Below are positions 10,137 through 20,200 of a stretch of DNA of 64,000 nt, piece after piece. The first letter of the stretch is position 1; each line of letters begins with the position of its first letter. Source of the stretch: Helicoverpa zea. Its lineage: Eukaryota > Arthropoda > Insecta > Lepidoptera > Noctuidae. Both the position numbers and the translations under genes were made by a program. The notes beneath the pieces were generated by a model. The model did not search any database. It was not told the DNA's origin and saw nothing but the letters and a program-made list of their open reading frames with translations. The stretch spans positions 3,778,120 through 3,842,119 of the forward strand of contig NC_061455.1 of assembly GCF_022581195.2 (NCBI RefSeq), given 5' to 3'.

Positions 10137-13100
10137 AAAGCACGACCTCATATTCCTCCTCAACAAATTCAAGCCTCTGGCTTGCTCTGTAGCTGAGACT
10201 TGGCTCACCCCGAGTCTCAGTTTTAATATGCCACTATTTAATATTCTCAGATGTGACAGATCTGATGGCTATGGAGGGTCGGCTCTCCTTGTTAATAATC
10301 GTGTTCCCCTTTCCACCTTGACTCTTCCGGTTCTGGATGGTGATATGAATATAGTTGCGTGTAAAATTGAGGGTATCACTGTTTTATCAGTGTATATTTC
10401 CCATCCTCAGCGTAGGTTTTTAACCACCATTAGGGACATTTTGAATAACATAGTGGGACCTGTGCTCGTCATGGGTGATTTCAACTGTCACCACTTTAGA
10501 TGGGGCTCCAATCGTTGTGATTCGTTTGGGGAAGGTTTAGTAGAAATCTTGGATGATTTAGACCTTTGCATCTTAAATGATGGTAGTCCTACTCGTAGAT
10601 CCCTTCCAGGACAGCAAAAGAGTTGTGTAGACCTCACATTCTGTTCAGTAGAGTTGGCGGCATCAATTCATTGGGAATGTACTACTCTGACGCATGGTAG
10701 CGACCATTACCCCATTGTTGTAACTTTAATTAATAAAACTTATTTAGAGAAAACGTCTCCTCCACTATTGAAGTACAACTTGTCCAAACCTGATTGGTCG
10801 AGGTTTGCATCTTTACTGGAGGAGAAAATTAGTGTGCTTCCAAATTTAACTTCAAGTTTCCAAGATTCTTCTGGTCACTGCCATGCTAAGAGCTGTTACG
10901 ATGGCTTTATCTCGGCCATTACCTCAAGCGCAGACTCTACATTTCCGTTGCGTAACTGTGCCAGAAATAAAATCCCGTCACCCCCGTGGTGGGATCAAGA
11001 ATGCACATCGGTTATTAAAGAAAGAAAAGAGACCGAAAAACAGTACAATGATGCGATGAATAGCGACAATCTTATACGGTACAGACGAGTGTTAGCTCAA
11101 TCTCGGCGGCTTCTTCGCAAGAAGAAACGTCGCGGTTGGGTTAAGTTTTGCACTTCTCTATCCCCTTCCACTCCCATTTCAGCAGTTTGGAAGAGCATTA
11201 ATCGTTTCAGGCGAGGCTGCTCCCCATCTATCTCTTCCCCTATCTCGAGAGAAACTGCTGAATCCTTTTTCGACAAAATTGCTCCAGCCTATGTTCCTTC
11301 TTCCTCAGAACTTCTGCTCCCGTCTGTAAATATTGTGGATGATCCTATGAATGAACCATTTTCGTTGGAGGAACTTGATGCGGTATTACGTCATGTTAGG
11401 GATTCCGCCCCTGGCATAGACGGCATACCGTACTCATTTGCAGTTCATTTTGGTTTTGAAGCAAAAAAATATTTTTTAGGAATAATAAATTATTGCTATC
11501 AATTTGGTTGGGTTCCTGAACAGTGGAAAGCTCAGATAGTAATTCCCCTTTTGAAGCCCGGCAAGACTGCTGATGATCCGAATGGCCTTAGACCAATTGC
11601 TTTGTCCTCAGTGTTGGCCAAGATATTGGAACATTTAATTAAAAACAGACTTGAGTGGTTGGTGGAGTCTAGGGATCTACTGCCGAGTAGTCAGTTTGGC
11701 TTTAGAAAGGGGCTTAGCACCATGGACAGTGTGGCAATTTTGGTTACTGATATCCGTACAGCCTTTTCCAAAAATGAATCCGCTGTAGCCACTTTCCTTG
11801 ACATCTCTTCCGCATACGACAGCGTCCTTCTTCCTGTTCTCAGGCAAAAATTGCAACAGCTGAGGATTCCGGGTAAGATGGTACAATGTATATGCGCACT
11901 CCTCATGTCTCGCTCTTTGATGCTCAGAGTGCAGGGGGAGGTATTTGAGGTGAGACAGACGTGGAAGGGCCTTCCCCAAGGCTCAGTTCTAAGCCCTCTA
12001 CTATACAACCTGTATACAGCAGACATTGGCTCCTGCCTTAATTCTGACTGCCACCTTTTACAGTACGCTGACGATCTAGTGTTGTATGTAGTAAATCCAT
12101 CTATTACGGACGCTGCCTCATCTCTCTGTCTCTCCCTGGACTCTCTGCACACATGGCTTTTGGACCATGGTCTCTCGTTATCCGCCCCAAAAAGCTCGGT
12201 AGTGATTTTTCCCCGAAAACTACTGATCCCTCAGGTCTCAGTTAACATTCAAGGACAAGATATCCCCATAGGCAACAAAACAAAATTTTTAGGCGTTTTC
12301 TTAGACTCAAAATTATCCGGGATTCACCACTTTAATTACTTGATCAAAAGATGCGAAAGAGCAATCTCCATCTTGAAAGCTCTCGCTGGTGTCTGGTGGG
12401 GGGCCCACCCCTTCACTATGAAACTGGTCTACAACGCCTTAGTCCGTAGTATCCTGGACTATGGGTCACACCTGGTGATTCCAAGCAACAAAGGTGCCTT
12501 GGCCGGTTTAGATAGGATTCAGTCTCAATGCCTTCGAATCATCTCAGGTTGCATGAAGTCGTCGCCTATTAACGCCTTGCAGGTCGAATGCGCTGAACCC
12601 CCCCTAGCCCTAAGACGTCAGTACCTCGCTTCCCGTTTCCTATCCAGGGTTATACCCAAGTCATCTCACCCCCTCATCCCAAAACTCAGAGAGCTTGACA
12701 CTCTTTGTCACAGCTCCAAATATTGGGAACACAAAGAAATTCCCCTATTCCTAAAAGCATATCGGTTTTTTCAAAATTTAGAATCCCCCATTGCTCCACA
12801 TCCCAGACTTCCTCTATTTAATTACCCTTATGAAGTACTTTGCTTCACCCCTAAAATATTTTATAACATTGGCATATCCAAAAACTCCCCGTCTGCAAAT
12901 TCGGCCTTTAATGCGGTTTTGGGTGAACGATGGATTGGGTTTCAAAAGTTCTTCACGGATGCTTCCAAATCAAATGGTGGCTGTACTGGAGCCGCGGTTT
13001 ACTATCAGAACTCTAAAATAATTTTGAAATTCAGATGTCCGAAGGAGTCTTCAGTATTTACAGGCGAGTGTGTGGCACTATTGGAAGCTTGTCGTTTTAT

Positions 13101-13818
13101 AGAGTCCCATGAGATTAGCTATGGAGTTATATTTACTGACTCCCTTAGCTGTCTCCAAGCCCTATCCCAGAATCCCTTTAGAACTAAACTCCACTGTCCT
13201 ATTGTCCTGGATATTAAAAAGTCCCTTTTCTCCTGCACTAGGCAAGAGAAAGAAGTACACTTAGTCTGGATCCCTAGCCACTGCGGTATAGCGGGCAATG
13301 AATGTGCCGATGCATTGGCCAAAGATGCGTGTTCATCTGAGTCCGCTGACCTTGCACACTTCTCCCTTCAAGGGCATGACCTGCTAAACCTCCCCAAATT
13401 GAGTCTTGAGACCTCGTGGCAGGAATGGTGGAACATCTCAGGCAAAAAGAAGGGTAGCTCTTATTTCGCCATTCAACCGGTTGTAAAACCAAAACCGTGG
13501 TTTTCCAATTTCAAAAAATACCCTAAACGGGTAATCTCAGTCCTGTGCAGAATACGGTTAGGTCACTGCTGTACACCGGTCTTTCTGCGCAAAATTCGGG
13601 TGCAGGATTCATCCCTCTGCGAGTGTGGTCTGGATGAAGGTACCCTGGACCATATATTTTTTGACTGTCCTATCAACTCATCCTTTGATTTATATGGTCG
13701 TCTCCAAAAACTTGAAATCCCTCTCCCGACTAATTTCCGTTCCCTCCTATCCCACTCCTGTCCAGAACTGCTCCAGATGCTGTTGATGTTTATTAATCAA
13801 AACAATATTAAATTATAA
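10084..13818 (+). CDS. Retrotransposon ORF2: endonuclease, reverse transcriptase, RNase H
   Basis: This intact 1244-residue polyprotein nicks the target, copies the RNA and processes the hybrid. Domains in order: an APE-type endonuclease (residues about 5-215: WNVRS near the start, MGDFNCHH at 130-137, GSDHYP at 205-210); a reverse transcriptase (about 430-740: 'PGIDGI', 'FLDISSAYDS', 'LPQGSVLSPLL' and the catalytic YADD at 661-664); an RNase H domain (about 955-1090: Asp959 in FTDAS, then TGE, FTDS and SHCGIAGNECAD); and a C-terminal Cys/His segment (CECGLDEGTLDHIFFDCP). All catalytic motifs I looked for are present. The stop TAA overlaps the first bases of a 13-bp stem hairpin. Confidence 0.93.
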   Translation: MAPRQVFLQWNVRSVWHKKHDLIFLLNKFKPLACSVAETWLTPSLSFNMPLFNILRCDRSDGYGGSALLVNNRVPLSTLTLPVLDGDMNIVACKIEGITVLSVYISHPQRRFLTTIRDILNNIVGPVLVMGDFNCHHFRWGSNRCDSFGEGLVEILDDLDLCILNDGSPTRRSLPGQQKSCVDLTFCSVELAASIHWECTTLTHGSDHYPIVVTLINKTYLEKTSPPLLKYNLSKPDWSRFASLLEEKISVLPNLTSSFQDSSGHCHAKSCYDGFISAITSSADSTFPLRNCARNKIPSPPWWDQECTSVIKERKETEKQYNDAMNSDNLIRYRRVLAQSRRLLRKKKRRGWVKFCTSLSPSTPISAVWKSINRFRRGCSPSISSPISRETAESFFDKIAPAYVPSSSELLLPSVNIVDDPMNEPFSLEELDAVLRHVRDSAPGIDGIPYSFAVHFGFEAKKYFLGIINYCYQFGWVPEQWKAQIVIPLLKPGKTADDPNGLRPIALSSVLAKILEHLIKNRLEWLVESRDLLPSSQFGFRKGLSTMDSVAILVTDIRTAFSKNESAVATFLDISSAYDSVLLPVLRQKLQQLRIPGKMVQCICALLMSRSLMLRVQGEVFEVRQTWKGLPQGSVLSPLLYNLYTADIGSCLNSDCHLLQYADDLVLYVVNPSITDAASSLCLSLDSLHTWLLDHGLSLSAPKSSVVIFPRKLLIPQVSVNIQGQDIPIGNKTKFLGVFLDSKLSGIHHFNYLIKRCERAISILKALAGVWWGAHPFTMKLVYNALVRSILDYGSHLVIPSNKGALAGLDRIQSQCLRIISGCMKSSPINALQVECAEPPLALRRQYLASRFLSRVIPKSSHPLIPKLRELDTLCHSSKYWEHKEIPLFLKAYRFFQNLESPIAPHPRLPLFNYPYEVLCFTPKIFYNIGISKNSPSANSAFNAVLGERWIGFQKFFTDASKSNGGCTGAAVYYQNSKIILKFRCPKESSVFTGECVALLEACRFIESHEISYGVIFTDSLSCLQALSQNPFRTKLHCPIVLDIKKSLFSCTRQEKEVHLVWIPSHCGIAGNECADALAKDACSSESADLAHFSLQGHDLLNLPKLSLETSWQEWWNISGKKKGSSYFAIQPVVKPKPWFSNFKKYPKRVISVLCRIRLGHCCTPVFLRKIRVQDSSLCECGLDEGTLDHIFFDCPINSSFDLYGRLQKLEIPLPTNFRSLLSHSCPELLQMLLMFINQNNIKL

Positions 13819-13846
13819 ACTGTGGCCTATATTTAGGCCACAGTTT
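13817..13846 (+). promoter_or_regulatory. Perfect hairpin at the ORF2 stop of the I-like element
   Basis: The sequence forms a 13-bp perfect stem (AAACTGTGGCCTA pairing with TAGGCCACAGTTT) around a four-base loop. It begins inside the stop codon. It is the strongest local fold I see in the 3' UTR and could be an RNA feature used by the element, for example for template recognition. That role is inference. Confidence 0.5.
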
Positions 13847-14136
13847 GTATGGTTGTGGTATATATTTTATGTTATGTGTTACTAACATTTTGTTGTTGTT
13901 TTTATATATGTAAATGTATTTCTGTTTGTTTCAGTGTCGTCCTACTAACACATTAAGTTACACAAGATCGGCCACAGCACCATCTTAAATCAATATATAT
14001 ATATATTTTTTTATTTATTTTTTTAATTGTAAGCACTTCTTGCTTCTCATTTCACTTGTCATTGGCAGAATCGTCGAAGTTGACATCGACACGGATTGCC
14101 ATATACAAAAATAGAATAGAATAGAAGTACTTAAAT

Positions 14137-16080
14137 ATTTTGTTGCGGTTTCGGATCGTTATAAAGAGAAAACTAATGAAAGGTATGTGTATTTTCTATT
14201 ATTAATTATTGATTGTCAAAATCTCCAGTTACAATTATAGTAAGTCGATGCAATCCACACCTATTATACCTTTAGAAGAGAGTACTACAGCAATAGTTAA
14301 TGGGCCCCACGTTTTTATGTGGTTTCCCCGCCAGCTGATATGTTTTCAAAAGCCTCTGTACTTCAGTTATAATATTGGTATTCTCTTAAACAAACGGGGT
14401 GAGCTAAATAAAACCGTTTAAATATCTCGTAATGTTGAAACTGATTGTAATTTTTAGGAAAGCTCTTTCATTATATCTAGCCGAATATAAGAAATGGCAA
14501 TAAAAGTTGATAATGATCTGTAAAATCTGATTTTTTATGCAATAAATTGTGAAAAAGTGCCCATCCCTCCCCTACCTCCCCTAAAGTATGAAATGACATT
14601 ACGAATCGAAGTGAAATGCGAGTTGTTGATCGAGTTTTATAGAATCCCAGTACTGGCTCGAGGGCCCGCAAAAACGTGCTTTAAATGGAGTGCCAACCGA
14701 ATACGGCTGAGAGGTAAATATCTGTGTATGTTGCGGATGTGTGTATCATATTTACTCTTATCTCTCCCGTAATGTGATACCTACGAGTTTTTGGAGTGCT
14801 TTGCTAAATAAACTTGTGTTATGTTCGTGTTACCTGTGCTATGTAGCTATCGGTGATATTGAAATGTAAAGGGTATATGTTTCCAATACCAAGTGTCTTT
14901 TATTTCTTTTGGTAGGTGGGTACTACAAAGTTCGTCGCATGTTCCACAACCTATTCTCCGCTCCAAGGACCAATTAGTATTTTAATAGCTTGGTGTCAAA
15001 ATTAAGCAGCAGCTAATATTAGTACTAAAAATACGTACTTGGAAGATTTACTGTTTTAATTATAATTAGTAACAGAGACATATAATAAAGTCAACTTAAA
15101 ATGTATGCTCTATCTGATAACATTTTCTTATCGCCTTATTTACGTATTGTCCATTTTATACCTATAGAACCGTTACCTTGCACGTAAAGGTCGGTCCTGT
15201 GCTTGTTTTTCTTGTGTCGGATTACCATCCCATCGAGGTTTGAGATTGAAGAAATAGTGATTGCACCAGTGTCAGCATAAATTGCTTGTGGACTATAATA
15301 TGTCCTGCGCAGCTGGCTGATCTCCCTATATGAGAACAGCCGCCGTGGCCAATAATTGGCTAAGAGGACATCATTACCGTTTCTATCATGAATTGATAAG
15401 TAATTTGCTGAACAAAATAAATCTAAAAGTTAATGAAGCTTTCCACAGAAAACTATCCATAGTAACGTGTATCAAAGGTAACATCGATACATTTACAATC
15501 TTCTGAGGTTATATTGATCTGTTTAGGTAGCAGTAGGTACCTACATACAAAACCTTTCCTTATCCGGCCCGAAGGACCAATAGCGGCATCCTCTAAGGAA
15601 ATCAAAGGCAAGCTGTTAAACTGCGACAAGAAAATACATTCAGTACAAGTCAATGCATGTATAAAAAATGAAAATTTTAACGTGGTAATAAGTTGCTGAA
15701 AAATACAAATATATTCATGAGTTTTAACTAATGTATCGAAGTGATGTTTGATTTTTAGTATGATCTAGAAATTCATAAGCTGCTTGAGATTCAATTTTTT
15801 ATTACCAAACAATGAAAGTAGAAGGAAAGATACCTATAAATAAAAATATCCGTAAATTGAATTATTTATCTTTATTCGAGATAAACTTAAAATATGAAAA
15901 AGTAAAACATTCAAACTTAATGCATATTTCATTACCTACACAATTAATACAACAAATATTTATACAATTGTTTAACTCAGTAACCAAAGAAAAATTATTA
16001 CATAGAAACAGGTAGTAAGATCTACTTCATGGATAAATACGAAAAATAAAAAATAAATATACGAATAATACGAATACAAC
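14137..16080. other. Right end of the nested element and gene-free end of unit 1
   Basis: No gene is visible. 14137-14652 is the right arm of the TIR element. 14656-14935 is nearly identical to 25583-25853 of unit 2. 14936-15557 is absent from unit 2 and includes a partial SINE (15183-15356). 15558-16026 matches 25854-26252 with clear divergence. About 50 bases (16027-16080) are unique to the junction before unit 2 starts. Confidence 0.6.
15183..15356 (+). repeat. Partial SINE (family shared with NRF introns)
   Basis: The stretch includes 'gtgtcggattaccatc', 'actataatatgtcctgcgca' and 'gctggctgatctccctatat', then 'gagaacagccgccgtggcc'. The same order of blocks occurs at 39995-40300 and 60970-61235, and in the first introns of both NRF genes. 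The tRNA-like head is missing, so this is a 3' fragment. Confidence 0.6.
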
Positions 16081-16381
16081 TTCGTTTGACGGATGACTGT
16101 GTTGTGAAATAACAATCACAACAATGTATGTATCGATTCGGAATAAATCAGGATCGATCTAGTAGTTCAGATGGTAAATATTTATAACTCTACTTATGAT
16201 GTGAATGCCTTTCAAATTATTTTTCTGCTATGATCAGTGTTATAAAATACTTCTGTCGTAATAATTCACTATATTCTAAAGAATACTATCAACCTGATTT
16301 TAAAAGCATCATCTTTAAATAGTTTTATGAATTCCACGAATTCGTATTTCATCTTTAATATGTCCTGTTCAAACAAAATAA

Positions 16382-16930
16382 AAAACCGGCCAAGTGCGAG
16401 TCGGACTCGTGCACGAAGGGTTCCGTAAATTACAGTTAAATCAACCTATCTCAAAAACTATAAGAGATACTTTGATCAAACCAAAAATCGTTGAAAGAGT
16501 TAATTAGCATGCATCACCTCTATTTTTTTTAGAATTTTATACCCCGTAGTTATAAAAATAGAGGGGGGGGGACATACTTTTTACGACTTTGAGAGCTGAT
16601 ATCTCAAAAACCGTTCACTTTAAGAAAAATGTTTTTTAGAAAACTTTATATCATTTTAAAAGACCTTTCCATTGATACCCCACACGGGTATGTACATCGA
16701 AAAAAAAAATTTCATCCCTCAGTTACATGTATGGGGGGCCCCACCCCCAATTCTTTTTTTTACTATTTAGTGTCATATTTTTGTAGCGGTTCATACAACA
16801 CATATTCCCATCAAATTTCATCACTGTAGTACTTATAGTTTCCGAGTAAATCGGCTGTGACAGACGGACAGACGGACATGACGAAACTATAAGGGTTCCG
16901 TTTTTGCCATTTTGGCTACGGAACCCTAAA
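16382..16930 (+). mobile_element. 'ccggccaagtgcgagtcgg' repeat, short form
   Basis: The element opens with 'accggccaagtgcgagtcgg' and 'agggttccgta', contains 'gacagacggacagacggac' near the right end, and closes with 'tacggaaccctaaaa', the inverted partner of 'agggttccgta'. Unit 1 shows uninterrupted 'gaaataaaaatcacc' at 3202-3216, so this is an insertion of about 550 bp into an A-rich site after the duplication; the A run hides the exact target duplication. A longer relative is at 32699-35455. It encodes no recognisable protein. Confidence 0.7.
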
Positions 16931-17264
16931 AAATCACCTTTCCGCTTTAAACTATCCATATGAAACCATTTTGTTCAAAACCTTATAAACTTTAGGCCAT
17001 CAATGTTTATTGCTAATAATGTTTTAAACTGCAAGTCTATAAAATAAAGCCAATCTAATGGAAATATGTTCCAATCTTCTTCGCTCCCGGTTGGTGCTAT
17101 CAAACATGTTATAAAGCAAGCTCGTCAATCTTCGAGAGGAAGACGATCGTACAAAACAACTAAACCGAGAGCTACTAACTCTAAAGACACGAGCATAATT
17201 GCTTTCAAATAATGTTAACTTATTCACGGAAAGAGCTTGTAGTTATATCAATAAGGCATCAAGG

Positions 17265-20200
17265 CGTCCTGGGCATGACGTTAAACTGCCTTGCATTCGA
17301 CATGTACAATCGAATGTATTATTGCGGTTCTCTCCCGCGTTGTACAAAAAGTCTGCTTCGGCGAGGAAGGCAACCCACAGCAGATATGTGGCGGGCTTGG
17401 CGGACTCGGCGTAGCAGCACGGCATTTGTGGAAGGCCTAGGGCGACGGTAGAGAGCGTATAGTTACCGTCGGCCAGACACGTCATCCAAACTCTCCTCTA
17501 GTCGTAGTGGTTTTCCGTTCCACTAGGGATAGGAGGGAGAGGACGAGTGTGTGCATCTGTGTTTGCGCGAACACTTATGCACCTTAATATTTCCTGCGCA
17601 CCTGACTGCCTCCGAAAATGGACTCCGATTACAGCTAAGTCCCGTGGCGATGGGTTGAGGTAGAGAGGTCTGGTTTGATGCGAATCAGGCTTTGTCTGAT
17701 GCCTGCACACGGGCGGCTCTGGGGGTGTATGTATGTACGCCGTGGTCGCTTTCGTTCTGCACATGGGGTGACGGAATGGTTTCGGCAGGACCCAGGGCGA
17801 CAAAGCAGCCCTATTTAGGGAGGCACTGCTTTCCCTGCTCAGCCAGGGAGGGGACTAGAAAAGGTGTCCCAAAAAATGCTCACCCTGACCTAAGAGAGGG
17901 TAGTAACCACGGCTGCCTCTGCATCTATTTATTGCGTGGTCGAAGTTCTAAAGTAAATAAAAATAAAACACCATCTACCAATTTGACTTTCGGCGCGTGG
18001 AACGTTCGGACACTTCTTGATAGTGATGCCATCGCCTGTCCCGAGCGAAAAACCGCCATAGTAGCACGAGAACTTCATCGCTGTAATGTCGATGTGGCTG
18101 CTCTCAGCGAAACACATCTTGCTGACGAAGGGGAGCTGGTGGAACACGGCGGCGGGTATACTTTTCTGTGGAAAGGTACTGCTGCCTCTGAACCGCGGCG
18201 GTCTGGTGTTGGTTTTGCTATCAAAAACCATCTTTTGAGGCATCTTCAGGAATATCCTGTTCACATTTCTGACCGCGTGACCACACTGCGCCTTCATCTT
18301 GACCATAACAATTATCTTAATGTCATCAGTGTCTATGCTCCAACGCTGGACAAGTCTGATGACATCAAGGATAAATTTTACGAGGAACTGACACATTGTC
18401 TCGAGCGCGTACGCCCCAGTGAACAGATCCTACTACTGGGTGATTTTAATGCCAGGGTCGGGCGGGACTACGAAGCCTGGCCTAAAGTTTTAGGCAGACA
18501 CGGTACAGGCAACATGAACAGTAATGGCCGACTGTTGCTTAGTCTTTGTGCTCAATTCGATTTGGCTATTACGAACACTATGTTCCGACTTCGCGCCAAG
18601 CACAAGACAACGTGGATGCACCCACGATCAAAACACTGGCATTTGATTGATTACGCAATTGTAAGACAAAGAGATATTTCCCAAGTCCAAATAACCCGCG
18701 TAATGCGAGGAGCACACTGTTGGACTGATCACCGGCTTGTTGTCACTAAATTGAATCTTTGCCTACGTCGTCCCCGCAGATCAGGCAGAGCGAAGCCTGC
18801 GCATTTAAACGTAGATTTGCTTCAGAATCTCGGGACTAGACAACAGTACGCAGAAACCTTGGCTAGTACGCTTCCATCACTAAGAAACGGTGCGAGGGAT
18901 GCTGATGCTGAGTGGGGAGCTTTATCTTCTCATATTCTGGACACCGCTAAAAGTACTTTGGGTCTTAAAGTCCGTAAGAACGAGGACTGGTTCGATGAGA
19001 ATGATGAAGCTCTCATGGCTGCAATCGGCAAACACCGTGCCCTTCTTAGGGAAAGTAGCGGAAAAAAGCAAGGCAGAAGTGCTGCAGAGATAAATAAGAG
19101 TGACCTGGAGCTGCGGAAACTAACTAGGGAAATAAAAAATCGGTGGTGGCAGGAAAAAGCTCGGTATATGCAGTGGCTCGCAGATACTAATCAGCTCGGA
19201 GAGTTCTACGGTGAGGTTCGAAAACTGATTGGTACGAAAAATTCGCTGAAGGTTCCTTTAAAGTCCAAGGACGGTAATGACCTTCTAGAATCCAAAGACG
19301 CCATTTTATAGCGGTGGGCAGAGCACTTTTGTTCTTTGCTTAATTGTGATCGATCAGCAGATCTAGAATACATCAGTTCGATACCTCAATTACCTGTAGC
19401 AAATCTGCTGGATCAGCCACTGTCACGTAACGAAATTGTTCTTGCTATTAAACAACAGCCAAACAAACGCGCGGCAGGCATGGACTCTTTACCGGGAGAA
19501 TTGATCAAATATGGTGGTGACGAGTTGCATTCCGCCATCTATGAACTTTTTGTCCATTTGTGGGAAACGGAACGTATTCCAGCAGATTTCAAAGTCTCTC
19601 GCATCTGTGCTTTATACAAAAACAAAGGCGACCGTTCTGACTGCAACTCCTACCGCGGTATTTCTCTTTTATCAGTCCCTGGGAAAGTCTTTGCTAGAGT
19701 ATTACTGAACCGCCTAATGACCCTATCTGAAAAGATTTTGCCGGAAACCCAGTTTGGCTTCCGACCTGACCGTGGTACTTGTGAGGCGATTTTTTCATTG
19801 CGTCAACTACAAGAAAAGAGCCGTAAACAGGGGCGACAGCTATACCTGTGCTTCGTTGACCTTGAGAAGGCTTTTGACAGTGTGCCTCGAGAAGCCCTCT
19901 GGATAGTACTGAATAAGTTAGGATGCACGGATAAATTTGTAAGGCTTCTGAGACTCCTGCATGATGGCATGGAGTGCTGTGTCGCTGTCGATGACGATCA
20001 GTCAGACTTCTTTCCCGTTACCTGTGGGGTGAAGCAAGGGTGCGTGCTTGCGCCTACACTGTTCACGTTGTACTTTGCAGTCGTAGTACGCGATGCCTTA
20101 CAATTGTCATCCGATGGAGTTCGCATCCGTTTCCGCACCGACGGCAATCTTTTCAATCTAGCCAGGTTTAAGGCACGCACTAAAGTATCGTATGCCCTGA

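Larger units (their letters stand above)
8594..14124 (+). mobile_element. Full-length non-LTR retrotransposon (I-like group, with RNase H)
   Basis: A 12-bp direct repeat 'aagtacttaaat' flanks the element (8582-8593 and 14125-14136). Inside are a 169-base 5' UTR, two overlapping intact ORFs (gag-like ORF1; endonuclease-RT-RNase H ORF2), a roughly 300-base 3' UTR and a short 'aatag' repeat tail rather than poly(A). An RNase H domain after the reverse transcriptase argues for the I-like superfamily rather than typical Jockey or CR1 elements; the exact clade was not resolved. It is 5.5 kb long with no stop or frameshift, so this copy is recent and may be competent for movement. It lies on the strand opposite to JHEH. 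Confidence 0.88.
7888..14652. mobile_element. Composite TIR element inserted in unit 1, hosting two nested insertions
   Basis: Unit 2 shows the empty site ('gactcctggctcgaggg' at 25575-25591). In unit 1 the same sequence is split by 6.8 kb, with CTG repeated at both edges (7885-7887 and 14653-14655). The two ends are imperfect inverted repeats: the left begins 'catgtcgattctataaaa', and the right end read in reverse begins 'tactgggattctataaaa' and continues with similar 'cacttcga' stretches. A second inverted pair lies further in ('aggggaggtaggggaga' near 8390; 'ctcccctacctcccct' near 14565-14581). Removing the palindrome (7951-8272) and the retrotransposon (8594-14124) leaves about 0.9 kb with no transposase, so it looks like a non-autonomous DNA element. 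Confidence 0.65.
2922..16080. repeat. Segmental duplication, unit 1 (JHEH copy 1)
   Basis: From 2922 ('ttcgtttgacggatgactgt') the sequence aligns with 16081 onward, and homology continues through the JHEH gene and its upstream DNA to about 16026, which matches 26252. The next unit begins at 16081, so the two copies are adjacent and in the same orientation. Unit 1 is longer because it holds the nested insertion 7888-14652 and a segment (about 14936-15557) that unit 2 lacks. By eye, the outer flanks (2922-3540 and 15680-16026) match unit 2 at roughly 80-90%, while about 4200-7887 is nearly identical. Confidence 0.85.

Noticed and set aside
11677..12152. Antisense frames of 100-153 codons inside the retrotransposon
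   Set aside because: Shadows of ORF2, without motifs.
17929..18396. Antisense frame of 155 codons
   Set aside because: Shadow of the endonuclease domain of the second retrotransposon.
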